From Hydractinia symbiolongicarpus (Eukaryota; Cnidaria; Hydrozoa; Anthoathecata; Hydractiniidae): a DNA stretch of 64,000 bases. Positions 12,012-25,423 of the stretch are shown here, piece by piece (the first letter of the stretch is position 1; every line of letters begins with the position of its first letter). The stretch is taken from contig NC_079884.1 of the NCBI RefSeq assembly GCF_029227915.1, forward strand, positions 26,350,001 to 26,414,000. The letters are read 5' to 3'. Position numbers and translations under genes: made by a program. The notes below the pieces were generated by a model. The model was given only the letters and a program-made list of their open reading frames with translations. It ran no database searches and was not told where the DNA came from.

Positions 12012-13217
12012 CTATTGCGTACGTGCAGGAGCTTTGTAATCAATCACTGTTTTCACTAACCCTTTTGGACGGTCAACGTTTTTGTTCTTATGCAGAGCCA
12101 TATAAAGTGATAACATTTGTAAAGGAATGACAGTGAGAATAGCAGCCAGACAATCGATGGTTTTGGGAACTTTAATTAGTTGGTCTGACATATTGGCAAC
12201 TTCATTGTCATCGCTCTCACAAATGAGAACAGGGCGTCCGTTTCTAGCTTGCACTTGCTGTAGTGCGTTCATACACTTGTCAAATACTGCGTCACGCATA
12301 ATTATCATAATTATTGGTATTTGCTCATCGATAAGGGCGAGTGGTCCGTGTTTTAATTCACCGGAATGAATGCCTTCTGAATGAATGTTGGTGACTTCTT
12401 TCATTTTGAGTGAACCTTCCAGCGAGCTTGACTGCTGATAACCTCTTCCCATGAGCAGAATACTCTCTTGGTCCAGCATGCATTTCGACAATTCCCGCAG
12501 CTGGCTGCTACACGTCAAAACTTTTTCGATTTTTTCTGGAAGAAATTCCAACTCTTTAATTATTTCATGGATTCTTTGAACTTTCGTGCGTTTGTCAGAA
12601 GCCAGGTGCATGGCGAATAATACCATAGTCAGGAATTGGCCTGTGTATGTCTTTGTGCTGGTGACACCATATTCTTTCCCTGAGTGGATATCCAAAGTAA
12701 AATCAGTGATGCTACTCAACGTGCTGTGGCTGTTGTTGGTGACACACATTGTCAATGCGTCACGCTTTCTACAGTATTGACAAGCTTGGATCACTGAACT
12801 TGTTTCACCTGATTGACTGATAAAAATACATACGTCATTTCGAAATACAGGAACCTCGCGGTCTAAAAAGTCACTCGCCGATTCAACAAATACTGGTAAT
12901 TCAACTAATTCTTCCATAATTTGGCGAGTTCCAATCGCAACATGATAACTCGAACCAGCTCCGATCACGATTAGTCGTTTACATCGCAAAATATCATCAG
13001 TGTGTTTCGAAATTTCATTCAAAAATACTCGCTTGTTTTCAAAATTTACTCGACCGAGCATTGCTCGACGTACGCTTTGAGGCTGTTCAAAAATTTCTTT
13101 TTCCATGTTAGTTTGTTTTGTTGGTGTTTCTTTGTTATTATTTTTATCGAACTGCGTTATGTTATACGCCCTTGTGCAGTGCTTTTTCACAATGTTAATC
13201 GCTTGTTTCATTGGCAT
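12012..13217 (-). CDS. GFPT-like protein with only the two SIS isomerase domains (no glutaminase domain)
   Basis: The 401-residue intronless frame matches the C-terminal isomerase half of glutamine-fructose-6-phosphate aminotransferase, the entry enzyme of hexosamine synthesis. Homology begins at Met38 (MEKEIFEQP), so Met1 or Met38 could start translation; Met1 would add a basic, Asn-rich leader. SIS-1 spans about 75-200 with SQSGET at 134-139; SIS-2 about 245-370 with GELKHGPLAL. Residues equal to E. coli GlmS Glu488, His504 and Lys603 appear as Glu274, His290 and Lys389. The family CGTS sugar-phosphate loop reads AGSS. The usual end (KSVTVE) is replaced by KTVID plus eight more residues. 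No N-terminal nucleophile Cys glutaminase domain is found in 13218-15564. Single-exon structure suggests a retrocopy that stayed open. It could act as an ammonia-dependent isomerase, a deaminase, or a regulator; not determined. Confidence 0.9.
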   Translation of the reverse strand: MPMKQAINIVKKHCTRAYNITQFDKNNNKETPTKQTNMEKEIFEQPQSVRRAMLGRVNFENKRVFLNEISKHTDDILRCKRLIVIGAGSSYHVAIGTRQIMEELVELPVFVESASDFLDREVPVFRNDVCIFISQSGETSSVIQACQYCRKRDALTMCVTNNSHSTLSSITDFTLDIHSGKEYGVTSTKTYTGQFLTMVLFAMHLASDKRTKVQRIHEIIKELEFLPEKIEKVLTCSSQLRELSKCMLDQESILLMGRGYQQSSSLEGSLKMKEVTNIHSEGIHSGELKHGPLALIDEQIPIIMIIMRDAVFDKCMNALQQVQARNGRPVLICESDDNEVANMSDQLIKVPKTIDCLAAILTVIPLQMLSLYMALHKNKNVDRPKGLVKTVIDYKAPARTQ

Positions 13218-15564
13218 GTTGTGAGTGTGTGTGTGTTGCTAGCTAGATAGAAATCATAAATCTATCTTCCACCTCCAATATTCCTTCTATTTATAAGTGC
13301 TATAAATAACAAATAAGAGGTCGATTATTTCAACATCCGAAAGCTCATGACATATCGCATGCTTGTTTTTAATACGTTAATCATGTCGTTAACAAAACAA
13401 GAATGCAGTTCGTTTTTTCGTGCAGCTTTTACACTGCGATGCAACACAAAACGATCGCTTATTTTAGCCTTACAAATCAGTTCTGTTCCTTAAAGACCTG
13501 AACTTTCCCAATGTGTTTTTTAACTAAACGCGAAAAGCTCATAATAAACAGACCGCGTTATTTATGTATTTACAAAAAAGACCTTTGAACCCTATTGCAA
13601 ACATATTTAATAGTTTACTATTATGAAGTCCATATGTAGTCGTCTAAAAGACAAAAGTGTTTTTGTGGATTAATTAATATATAATAACCAAAAAAAAACG
13701 AAAATAAAATTTTTTGGAAATTTATAATTATTTTGAGATTCTTTTAATTATATTGTTCATATCTAAGGTCATTCTCTGTCATGGTATTTAATCGTAATAA
13801 AATTGCAAATCCCTAGATTGTTTAATTTGAACACTTTGTGACGCCGTAGCTGAATTTTCACACACAAAATTTTAAGAGATTGTCTTGCTTGCTGCCTCTA
13901 AAATGTTAACTAAATTTTCGGACAGAGTCAGATTCTGAAAGGTATAGCATCCAACAGAAGTTTAGGTCAGACTTTCACCAATTTATCAATCATTTCAAGG
14001 CTCATTTGTTTCTTTACAACAAGGGCGACTTAGTGTCGCTTGATATTTTCCTGTATACGCAACAGTAATATATCCACATTATTAAAAGTTACGGCGCTCC
14101 GAAGTACACAGAGAATTTACGTGTACCAAAAGTGACCTAAACTCTCCTCCTCCCCTTTCCGGACCCTGAATAAATGATCCGTGGAGACAAGGTTCACTGA
14201 TTTTTTCTAACAGTTTCTGTATAATGCTAGATGAATCAGGATTTCTATTCCGATGACAATCTTGAATCATTTCGACTGTTCGTTTCACTCGCTAGCACTC
14301 CAGCTGCAAGAAAATCCCTAGGGACGAGGTTGTATTTGTTGAACAACAACATGTATAATTTTACGATAATATCACGTTACATAAACGTGATTCTACCACT
14401 GTTAAAAATTTGTTTTAAGTGCTCGAATGGAATGTGGATTAAAACATTTCACAAATAGAGTTCAAAGTATTTATCCCGCAGGCTATCACGTTCACGTGGA
14501 CATGTGAAAGTTGTGTAAAAACACTGATGCCTAAATACATTTACTAGTAAATCAACATTTCTAAAAGAAAACTCACGACTCCTGGGAAGCTTATTGGGAA
14601 CACGTATAGAAGAATGTGGAATAGAGAACAAATTAAAAATCCGGTCTAATTATTTCCTATTTCTCCTAAACAAAATAAAAGCCAAACGGCTGCTTCTCTG
14701 GTTGTCAAACAAGTACAACTGGATTGACTGCTACGTGCCAACACATCATCGGACGTCGTGTGTCTAGCGGCACGCTATTTATATTTTGCAGACCAACTTT
14801 TCCAGCTCCAAAAATAAAAGCAACCCAAATCATATGTTACTGACAGACATAACACCCGTTCTTTATTTTGCACGATTTCGATCGTTTGTGATGGATTACA
14901 CGCGTATTACGGACTTTTTTCGTTTAAATTCTGCGGGGAAAAAGATTCATCAACGTTATGCTACAACATATCGCGTATTTGCAGGAATGCGCTAACACAA
15001 AAACGAGCGAAAATATAATCAGGAGTTATATTCGCAAATGATCGCTCCTGAAAAAATTCGCCTAGGTTCGGTTTTTGCACTAAAACAAATAAATCGTTCC
15101 TTTCGTACGGCATAAATATTTTTTGCATGAAGTGGTTTTCTCGGAAAAACAAACAAGTTTGCTCTTCCACGAGAAAAGCACGTCTCTGCTTTGTTAAGAC
15201 TTAACATGAATAGATCTGTCACATCATGTATATGATAATTGAACATTTTATGGGAAACTATTCTGCGAAAGTTGTGGTTTTCGCATGAACTTTCTCTGCT
15301 GTTTTGTAACAGGTTAATCAGACTGTTAGCTTTTTCTTTCAAGAGTCGTTATGAAGATGACCACAACATATTTTGCAAGAAAACTATCAAAATTATTTTC
15401 ACAAAAAGAAATAAAAAATCGAAAAAAAAAAACTAGCATATATATACAACTTGTAAACAATAAAACATTTTTGAAATATACTACTTTCCCTAACATGTCA
15501 ATGAAACGTCAAGGGGACGAGTGATTTTTTTTTCGAGTAGGTGTTTAAACGATACCTCGATAAG
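13218..15564. other. Intergenic stretch between the GFPT-like gene and the XPR1 3' end
   Basis: Only short open frames without recognisable domains or splice-supported partners occur here. It should contain the promoter of the minus-strand GFPT-like gene just above 13217 and the 3' UTR of XPR1 below 15565. No RNA gene or element with clear ends was seen. Confidence 0.5.
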
Positions 15565-18500
15565 TCAGACTATTTTGATCGTATTTGACAATTTGTTTGG
15601 GCCAGCTGTGCTGGAAGTGGCAGATTCGGACGCATCTAGAATGTGTTTTACAGCCTTGCCTTTGGGTAAAGGGCCTTCTTCCAGATCCATCAAGTGTTCG
15701 AGAGACATGGACTGTTTTCTTTTTTCTTTAGATACGATTGGTTTTATCGAAATATCGCGAACAGCACGGAATTCTCCAACATTATTGAGATGTTCGTTCT
15801 CCAAACGAAAGAAGTTCCACACGAAACGACTAAAACATACATGGTTGAGACGTTTTATATGCGTGGTAAAAAAAATTTAATGCAGAAAAATTTAACGAAT
15901 CGCGCCATTTGGGAAATTTATTTTTGCTAATCGATCGAATTCAGATATTTTAAGATGCTTGCCTTTTCCACAACTAAAGAAAAGTTAAAATTTTTACAAG
16001 AGGAATTCACATAATTTCCAGGCAAATCTGCTTTTTCGCACATTTTTCTCGCGCGAAAATTTAAAAAAAGCGAACTATTTATTTCTTAAAAGATTTTTCC
16101 ACGCGCAATAAAATCAACTGATTAAATAGAAAAAGAAAACAATTTCTTTATGAAACGCTTAAACGTTTTTCATGGAAATTTAATTTCGCAAAGTTCGTCA
16201 AAATTTCGGCACGCAAGAAATTCGGAAAAATGTACATTAAAGTCGAATCATACTGATTTGATCTTTATAAAAAAAGTGTTACTTTTGAACTTACCGAGTG
16301 ACTTCGCATGTTGCAATAAAAAGAGTGAAAAATTCGTGATGGAGAAAACCAGCATTTCCAATGGAGACCGTGAGTGTCCAAAGAAATCGAAAAAGTAAAT
16401 CAAACAACATAGCAAGATAATAGTATGCCTAAAATGATAAAAAGGGCTTTGTACTTTAGTAATAAATTGTAATACATCGGTCGATAAGACGCCGATATTT
16501 ACAAAATTAATTTCAATCCTCTCTTGCTAGAAATAAGTTAGCAGTCTCTATAATAATAGCCGTCGTCTGTCTGTCTCTGCGCGGACCCCCCGCTGAATTA
16601 GAAAATGATGTTACGGAAACACGAATTTCAAATGCGAGATCTTTTTATCCACTTTGTTGCGACGGGTAAATATAAAGGACGGGCGACCCTGTGGATTCTC
16701 CCACGGGCTAACGACTAGTATACAATAAATGTTAAGTCTAATAGTAAAAACATGAGAAATTTTGCGGTGAATGATAATAAGGGCTTAGAAAGTTGTTTTT
16801 CATCATTTTTGAAAATTTTAAATAAAGCATTTTTTTCCGGTTGTCCAATCAATAATAACGGCATACTTTCCTGACATTTTCTGACTTAGATACTTGACAT
16901 TTCTCACATTTTCCCCAGTTTTTTTGGGTTATTACGGACATTTTATTAAAATCTTGTATTCTGCAGGTATTAATACACTCTTACCTTGTGTGGATAGACG
17001 ATCTGTTCCCGCAAAAATTTGTTTTCTCCCGCGTTCTTTGCAAACAGACCCCAGTCCATTCGGATATCCCAAAAGAGGGTGTAAAACGTACTGACGAGTA
17101 AAGAGCAAACCCAGAAATAAAATAAAGGGTTTCCGGTTTCGCCATGATCTAAAATAAGTAATAAAAATAATAAGCACACACAAGAATTGTAGAATATTGT
17201 TTTATAAAGACAAAAACAGAATAAAAATTGTTGTTGAACATGGGAAAAAGTTCTTGGGCCTAAACATATGGTGGAAAGAGCTCATCCTAAGTAGTTGTTC
17301 TCTAGAATTCAGGTACAATTGCATCCTACGTGGCTTTTCTCACATCAGCATTTTAGGACACTTGCTGTGCATATAGACAAAAGTATTAATTAAAAATATT
17401 TTGTGTTGTTTTTATTGAATAAATAAATACGATGTTTCTTAGAAATGTCATTTATCACAAGATGTTGGTTTTGATGGCTTCATGTAGCAGCGCACGAAGA
17501 ATCGGACAGACCTAAAAATAATCCTCTTCAAAAAAAAGTATTCACCTCGGACAGAAGAAAGTGTTGAAAACAGAGTCACAAACATGGATGTAGAATATTT
17601 GCCTGCGTTTACCAAATGAGGAAAAGATTTTTTCGTGTCTATGTAACGTCGGAGACATTGTGCAAATCTCCACCATGCTGGAAGGAGAGCTATGACTGGA
17701 CGAATTATAATTTTCGGATCAGTACATACTCGATCATCTAAAAACAAGTGAAAACGTGTACTCTCGCCAGGGAGTTTCTTTTAATAATTTTCCAAAGCAA
17801 GTTTCTTTTTTATCAATTCTTGCGAGTAAGCTTTTTTTTACAATTTCTATCGAGCAATTTTACTTTATCAATTTTTTGAATGAATTTCTTTTTATATCAA
17901 TACCCACTAGTAAATTCATTTCACCAGGCGAACCTTATCGTGCTGTTATGTCACAACAATACAATTTTGGTCCAATCATGATGAATACTTTTTATCTTAA
18001 AAGGCACTCCCCCGTCATTTGTTAGCAAAGATAAAAACTGCAAACACCATTTCTAAATCTCTGAAGAATGTTGTCTTAAAAAGTTGGTACATTGTGAAAG
18101 AATGAAAAAAAACGTTTATGATAGACACATAAAATAAAATTGTTGAATGAAGTATCACTTGACAGATGCCAGGACTTCACAGTGGTCAGCATGTACAATA
18201 TTATTACTCTCAGTGCAGAGATGAAGATGAATTACACAAGAGTTTGACTTCGTAAATTGATATATTTCTTCGTATATTGACGATAGGTGAATAGGAAACT
18301 AAAAAATAATCTTACCACCATCCTGATACCAATCGTATATATAAAAGCAAGCTAGATATTGAAAATCTAACAACGGCACAACCAAACTGTTCAACTGATC
18401 GGCCAGCCAGAAATCAGCAAAACGGACAGGATAATACGGCGCGGTCAAAATGCGGAACTAAAAAAAAAAAAATATAGTATATATTTAATTAGTTGACACT

Positions 18501-21500
18501 GGACTTAAATTAAGCAGTCATTGAGTAGCTGTGAAGGTAGTGTGTGTTGTCAACCTTCGTACATAACAACACATAGCCTAGATACAGTCACAGAACAGTT
18601 AGGTGAACCACAGGAGGATCGATAAAATATCCGATCACTAGAAACATCACGAATCATACAAAGAGACAAAATGGCTAATAGTACAACAACGCCTGGCTGG
18701 ATCCTTTAACTGCCTGCGTGTTCACATAATCACGCAGGGCAATTCTTTCATTAAAGTTAGCTTTTCACAGTTTCAAGATCAAAAAATGTTCTGTTCCTAC
18801 CAGGATTCTAATAAGCCATCTTCTTGATCGATGATAGAATGTTTTTGTCGGGTTGAAGAGAAATAAGAGAGAGAATGCAGCAAGACTGATGGGCTGTGCA
18901 AACACAGGTAAATGGAAATCTTCACTAAACAAAAACGCCAAGCAGCTGACGCACCATAGTGTGCCGAACAGCGATGCTATCTAAACGAGAAAGAAGGAGA
19001 AAAATTACACAAGTTAATAAAAATACACAGGTGAAACTTCTTGAAAGAAAGCTCTCTTTTTTTCTACGTCAAACAATTTGGCGACTTTGCCGCAAGTTTA
19101 TTGGAAAATTAAGCAACTTTTGAGCAGCAAAAGAGTGAACATAGAATTATTATTGTCAATTAAATTTACGAAATTGGGATGATGTTTTTAGTGGCTTTCT
19201 ATTTTAAACAAATTTTCCCTTGAAAGATTAAATTACCAATCATGTGCAGCATGTTTTTAGCGTTAAAATATGAAGTGCGCGGAGATTACGGTATCAAAGA
19301 TCAAACGTTAACAAAATTCCACACAATCTTTAAGAATTTGTATTGAAAATCCTGGCCAACGTATTGCGTTATTTTGAAAATAAATTTTAGAAGCTGGCAA
19401 AAAAGCAACAAAAAATAAACTATTAAAGCAGGTATTAAATACTCGAAGAAACAGAAAACTACAAACTCTATCGTTTTAACAGTTACTTAGCCACAACACA
19501 GATGGATGCGTTCTTGTAAGTCCCTTTTGTTAAAAAGTTACAAATAATAACACGTGGAGTAGTTTTTACTTTATGTTTTGGGTAATTATGCAGGGTTCAC
19601 AAGTAGGCCCCAAACACAACTTCAAAAACCTCCAGAAAGTGAAACATTAACGTCTCGCTAACAAAAAGATTCCATTAATTGGGACATTTGCTATAAGTGG
19701 GGTTGCATTTTTTTAAACTCACCATTAACATGTTGACATAAGTAAGATGATGTCTTGGATCCAGTTCAAATATCAATACATGGTTAACACCAGCGCGTCC
19801 CCAACCATGAATATTCACACCAAGTAGGCCCACCATAATAAAGGTTACTAACATCCCTCTGTACATACGAACAGCTGGCTGCCAATCTAACTTATCACCT
19901 TTGTAATAAGCTAAATAAGAAAAAAATCAATAACATTTACCCTAAAAAAACAGTCTGGTAAGCAGGTTAGCCAAACACTATCTACATACAGAACAATATC
20001 TTCTGCTGATGTTTTGTAATACTTGGCAACTTTGCACATCTGTCATCTCAAAATTAAAAGAAAAACACAAACATACTACTTACCAGAAATACAAAGCACG
20101 ATGACCAGAATGATAAAAATACCAGAAAACAATCCCCAACAGAATGATGAAGATAAACTTTGCTAAAAATGTAGAAGGGATGCAAATACAAGCTAAGACT
20201 AGACTCAATCGTAAAGCAAGACTTTACTATTCCTGGAGTCTGTATAAAATATGTGACGTAGTAATAAAAGTCAGGTTGCTCTTAAAGAATAGTAGCATAA
20301 TTAACATATGATTAGAACCCTCTATACGCTTTTGGACTAAAAGTACATTTACGCAGTCTAGTGCCATAGCGCACTCCCCGAAAGTTTTATGTCTTTATCC
20401 CTCTTTTTTCCCTGTTATTATTCTATTTTCGCAATAATTTTGTCAACAACAACAACATACTCTTTCAGATAAAGGAGGAACTCGGAGTCTCTTCATTGCT
20501 TTTGCTCTATCACCACCTTCCAAATCTTCAATCGCAATAGTCTAAAATAAAATAAAAATAAAAAGGTTAGTTTATCAGAATTTTTGGGAAATCATTAAGC
20601 CATACTTCATAGATAAAAATGGAAAAGTACTGTCTATAGAACTTAACTTTCCGTACAATAAAAGCAATTTTTGTTTTACGAAAACAAGAATGATGGCAAA
20701 AAAATGTCCTTGACCATGATCAGCCACCATCTAATGGTTCTACTCATTTTTTCTGCTGCTCTGTGCTAGTTAACAAGTATTTTTTAAATTGAAGGTCTTT
20801 TTCCTTTATAGTTTTCTTCTATTAATTGTAAACAGTTTAATAACAGCTCTCATAAAATAGCAGAGTATTTTTGACGGTATGTAACGAAGGGAATGCATAC
20901 TAAATGAACAGAACATTTTTTAACGGTCTTCCCTTGCCATGAGGTCCAAAACCTCATAAAAAAGTTACTTATTGTTCTGACTATATCCCTTACAGTCACT
21001 AAGATTTTCACAAACAGCTCACCATGGAGTCACAATGGTTGCCCCTATGTGAAATTTGATGCCCTGTAAATACTGCTGCTGCTTCCCCAAAATTATTTAG
21101 TATACCACATCTTATTTTTTTTAAACATTTTTGCCATAAGTTAAGGAAAGATGAGATGTAATAATAAAATCTAGTACCTCTGTATCAAGAATAAGTTCAT
21201 CAATTTGCTTGTTAGTGTAAAATGTGGATGGCTCTACTTTTTTTACTCTGTATTCAACACCTGTGGTTGTCTTGAACATCTAAATGCAAAAAGGTCATAT
21301 ACGTTATTGCAGATAAAAATGATTGCAACATATATTATAACGAGTAAAAAACGGATTTTCTGGCACTAATTAATACAAATCAAAGTTTAAAACTGCATTT
21401 TACAAAATTATAAATTAGATATTGAATGGGCTATTTACGATGTCTATTTGTGATTGTGTAGCATGTTTTCTTTTTAGGACTGTGAAATGGCAAGAATTAT

Positions 21501-24500
21501 TTGACAAGATATAAAAAGATATAGTTTCAAATAAAGAAACAAGGTGTTCAGTGTTTCTTAAAATCTTTGCAACCTTGATAACGAAGGGAAACATGCCACA
21601 CTTTTTCATTTTTTAGACATTCTATCTTTTTCAATTTTACTAAATATTTTAATGCATTGAATACCTAACGCTTATGGCTGCCGCTAGTTTTCAACATTGG
21701 TATAATTAAAAGAAAAAAACAAAAATTCAATACAAGTTGGTAATGGCTGCTAAAATATGGCCAATAATTGTGTTATGGTTGGTGATTTGTCCTTCTGTAA
21801 TATGAATAATTTTTGATCTTGTGAAGACTTATACAAAAAGTTGGTTCCTACGCCCTTTGCTACTAAATTAGCTGAATTCTTTATTTACCTAGCCATTTAG
21901 CATAGTGCAAAAACTTAAGAAAAGGATGATTTTTCTTGTTGAACATTTAGAGTGTATCACAAAAGGTTTTAAAACATCTCAAATTCAGTTTTAAAAAATA
22001 GGAGAAAAATATTACTTTTACATTGTGTGCATGAACTAGTGTGGCTATTATTGTAACTTCGTTATTGTGATTTTTACACAAAAATCACAGCGATGATGTT
22101 GCAATCATTTACGTAAAAATCATTTTGTCAGAAAGAATTTATGGTTTCAAGGTAGACAAGCAATAAATAACTACAGTTTGGAACATAGAGATAAACAGTA
22201 ACTTACCTTATCATGTTTCTTTAAGATCTTGCGGAAAGCTGTGAAGTTAAGTTGCTATAAAAAATGGTTAAACATGCTATTGTGAGTTGTGTATGTGATA
22301 TACTACATGGCTTTCTACTAAACTCATCTTTAGTCGGTTTACTTTAGTCTTTATTTGAGTCAGGTTGCAAGTGCAGAAGAGATTCTTATAATTTCTCCAT
22401 TTTAAATCCTAAAGTATTCAACAGTTTCCCAAATCCATCTGCCATACAAAATCTCTAATATTATGTCTGACATCATCATCATCAGTGAACATAAAAGTGA
22501 ATACACGTATATCATCATGTGGATATTTTTTAAGAAAAATATATTTGGAAATCCTCTAGAAAGCATGTCACATCTACATATCTTATAACCCACCTCAAAC
22601 TTTAAGTGACAATAAATTCCTTATAAAAAAATACACTACTACACTGGCATAAACTGCTTTACAAATTATAAAGAAATACAATATTTTCTTAATTACCTGA
22701 AAATTTTGAATAAGTACCAGACTAAAATAAAACTCTCCTAAAGCAAATTTCATTTCTTCTAATTTTTTCTTTCCTATTTTGCGGCCTATTTGAAACTCAT
22801 CAAGATCTGATAGATCAAAGTTAGCATTTTTTGCAACTCTCTGAAGTCTTTTGACACCAGTATTAGCTATCTCCAACTGCAATTCATTAAATCTTCTAAC
22901 AGCTTCAGCAAGTTTTTCTGAATAGAAAATTCAAAGGATCAGTATATTTCTTGTACAGAGCCAAAACATACACTAAAGGTAGGGGATTAATTCCTCTGGT
23001 AAGGGACTCGGTTAGTGTAAGGGCAGACAATTATTTTCTTGGGGACTTAGTATTCACTACTACCGAACCTTTTCCAACTCATGTTACATTTACAATTTGT
23101 GTTACCTTCGTGGACTAAGAATAAGACTTTGATTTATGAAAAACTTCACTAACAACAAGGAAAATGATCAGTTTAATTTGTTAAAGCATGTTCAAATAAA
23201 AAATCGTCATCCTAAAAGCTAAACAAGGAGACAGTGTGAGGTATAGAAGACAAAAAATATTTTTGAGAAACATCATAACACATGAATTATAATCATTCTA
23301 CACTGCAAAAATAAAACAAATGTTTTATCAAGAGGTTCAGATTATGAGAGGACCTAAATTAAGAATCAAAATACCAAGGGCTTTTGGCAAGATCATGAAG
23401 ACTCAAATCATTGAGTGTGCACAGTATGACAATCTTAGAGACAATTTAAAATACCCGTAAAAAAACGTCTAAATGAAACAGCATTATACTTTGTTTCATG
23501 AAATTAACATAATAAAATAAATAACTCACCAGCAAAAAATGTATTTACTTTAGCTAGCTCTTTATCACAAAACATGAAAAATCCATCCTCATACTTGGTA
23601 AAGTGTTGCCTTAAGACTTCCTCGTTCACATCTGAAATGTTTGTCAAAATATATTGTTAATCTATATTATAACAGCCCTATGCGTCTGTCTGTCACGCAA
23701 AATTGTAACCACAGTAGCAAGACACACAAAATGTGGCTAATAAAGGACAGGAGAAAACCTGTGGATTTATACACGGGTTAACGACTAGTAATAATACCAT
23801 ACCATATTTTTTGTAACAGGCAAAGCAGGCTTTTTTAAGATTTAGTTTTTTAAAAGTAGCTAAATATTATTTTTTATTTTTCAACTGTTTTGACAATATG
23901 ACACAATGTCAAATCACTGATGTCAATACAGTAGTGAAGACTAACTAAAGCCATTGCAACGTATTATAAATATTGTACAGCTAATTACAACATCTCAAAA
24001 AAAAATTCAATTTCCAAGGTCTGGGCCAACCCACTGGTTTTAAGAACAACATGACATCATTTGCCAAGATTTTCTTCGAAAACATGATAATTCAACATTT
24101 TTGGGAGGCCAAAAATTTCCCATCATTAATAGCTTAAACTTAAAATAATTTATCCTGTTCTTTCGATTGTGCATAGCTTACAATGCTTATCTAGAAAATG
24201 TATAGAATCATGCGTTTTCAATGATTAGTTAAGAAAATATTAAGGTTTAAAATTTTTTTGATGACGTCATATGCTTAGGTTAATATTGCATTAGTTGTTT
24301 ATTTTAACAACTGCTTGAATATCAACCATTCATATTTTTTAACCTTAATTTTTAATCCATAGGCCATACAACTATTATACATCAATACTTTCTGAAGTCT
24401 GTGTGTTAAGTGATAGGTAGTGGATGTGTTCTTGTGCAAATGCAATTTGATAACTTACTTCCCAGGTAAATTTGAGGTAAATTTGTTTTACATTTTGTAC

Positions 24501-25398
24501 AGAGAGATGTTATAGCAAACCTGTTTTGTTGGCTCACACATAAGTTAAGCTATTTAAATACAATAAGAAATGTAAAAACGTGTTACTTATAAATAAACGA
24601 AAATAAACTCCTATTCCTATTTTATTCTTAACTTCTTAGTCATAACATACTGTAATGATCCGATTAAGCGCATTATTTAAGCACCCCTCAAAAAGCAGCA
24701 CCCAGGTAAATTTTCTTAAAGTTCAATAAGCGCCCCCTTAAATAAGCGCTAACCTGATAAAAAAAGGCGCTTAATCGAAAAACTACCTTGAAAAAGTTAT
24801 ATATATATATCTTATATTGAGAATAAAAAAACACAAATATTCAAACTAAACTTCATTTTGTTACATCTTTTGTTTATTTACAGTTTTAAGAAAAAAAAAA
24901 CAAAATTGAAAATTACCATTGCTTTTAATTTATACAAAATTAGGAAAAATTTATAAGCGCCAAGCATTTTTAAGCGCCCCCCTCGATTAAGCACCCACGC
25001 AAATAGTATAAAAACTTATTAAGCGCCCAGGGTGCTTGTTCGAATGAATACGGTATTTGCTCACTTAAAAAAAGATGTTACTTGTTTATATGGAGACTTC
25101 ATTGAGGAAAATAATTTTTTAAGTATAGAAGATCAACATTTACAGGTTTTTTAATTATCTTTGGTAAATGTCAAATGAACCAAGTGTAACAAACCTTTAC
25201 CTTCTGCATTTGGAGCTCTTTCGTGGGCTTGATATAAAATTTTCTTTAATTCCTAAGAAATACACCATACATATTAGAACATGAAAAATGGATATTATTT
25301 TATGCTACACTCAATTTGGGTATACATACATCATATTGCACATATTGACTTCTCCATTCAGGTGTAAGATGTGTTCCAAGATGTTCGGAGAACCTCAT
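15565..25398 (-). CDS. XPR1: XPR1-type phosphate exporter (SPX and EXS domains)
   Basis: Plasma-membrane inorganic phosphate exporter gated by inositol pyrophosphates. Fifteen minus-strand exons: 25330-25398, 25201-25252, 23530-23631, 22697-22917, 22207-22254, 21178-21279, 20461-20541, 20084-20162, 19723-19910, 18801-18980, 18316-18457, 17546-17737, 16985-17148, 16295-16428, 15565-15829. Together they give 672 codons plus stop (human about 696), all phases compatible and all GT-AG. The start [16 protein letters not shown] opens the SPX domain (about 1-165), which keeps the basic [10 protein letters not shown] helix that binds polyphosphoinositols. Hydrophobic segments fall near residues 230-250, 262-280, 316-332, 340-356 and 400-416. 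The EXS domain (about 375-600) shows [22 protein letters not shown] and [15 protein letters not shown]. The C-terminal tail is acidic and Ser-rich. Full-length and apparently functional. Confidence 0.96.
16545..16719 (+). mobile_element. Short Helitron-like element, copy 1 (in XPR1 intron)
   Basis: Starts TCTCTATAATAATAGCC followed by GTCGTCTGTCTGTCT. Ends with an imperfect hairpin (CCCTGTGG, CCCACGGG) and GGGCTAACGACTAGT. TC start, subterminal hairpin and CTRRT-type end are Helitron hallmarks. About 175 bp with no coding capacity. Shares its end with copies at 23661, 56453 and 56638. Confidence 0.7.
23661..23789 (+). mobile_element. Short Helitron-like element, copy 2 (in XPR1 intron)
   Basis: Begins TCTATATTATAACAGCCC, preceded by A as expected for A/T target insertion. 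It contains GTCTGTCTGTCACGC and ends GGGTTAACGACTAGT after a weak hairpin (CCTGTGG, CACGGG). About 129 bp, noncoding, same orientation as copy 1. Confidence 0.7.
24647..25056. mobile_element. MITE-like repeat with AAGCGCC motifs and short inverted ends
   Basis: The left end ATACTGTAATGATCCGATTA resembles the reverse complement of the right end (ATACCGTATTCATTCGAAC). The interior repeats the motif TAAGCGCC or AAGCACCC in both orientations at least eight times. It is 410 bp, noncoding, inside an XPR1 intron. I recall similar TACYGTA-ended repeats in other invertebrates; no target duplication is clear. Confidence 0.55.
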
Positions 25399-25423
25399 GA
25401 TGGCAGACCATCAAATGTTCACC
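25399..25423 (-). other. Probable 5' UTR splice acceptor of XPR1
   Basis: On the minus strand, TTTTTTAG precedes GTGAACATTTGATGG and the start codon by about 25 bases, so the initiator exon probably begins near 25423. A further noncoding first exon would then lie to the right, in 25424-28000; I could not place it. Confidence 0.4.

Noticed and set aside
13002-13250. Plus-strand frame opposite the start of the GFPT-like gene
   Set aside because: Antisense shadow of a conserved coding region.
14786-15436. Overlapping short frames on both strands between the GFPT-like gene and XPR1
   Set aside because: Overlap each other without homology; typical chance frames.
17756-18025. Plus-strand 89-codon frame rich in Phe
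   Set aside because: Lies in an XPR1 intron on the other strand, AT-driven codon content, no domain.
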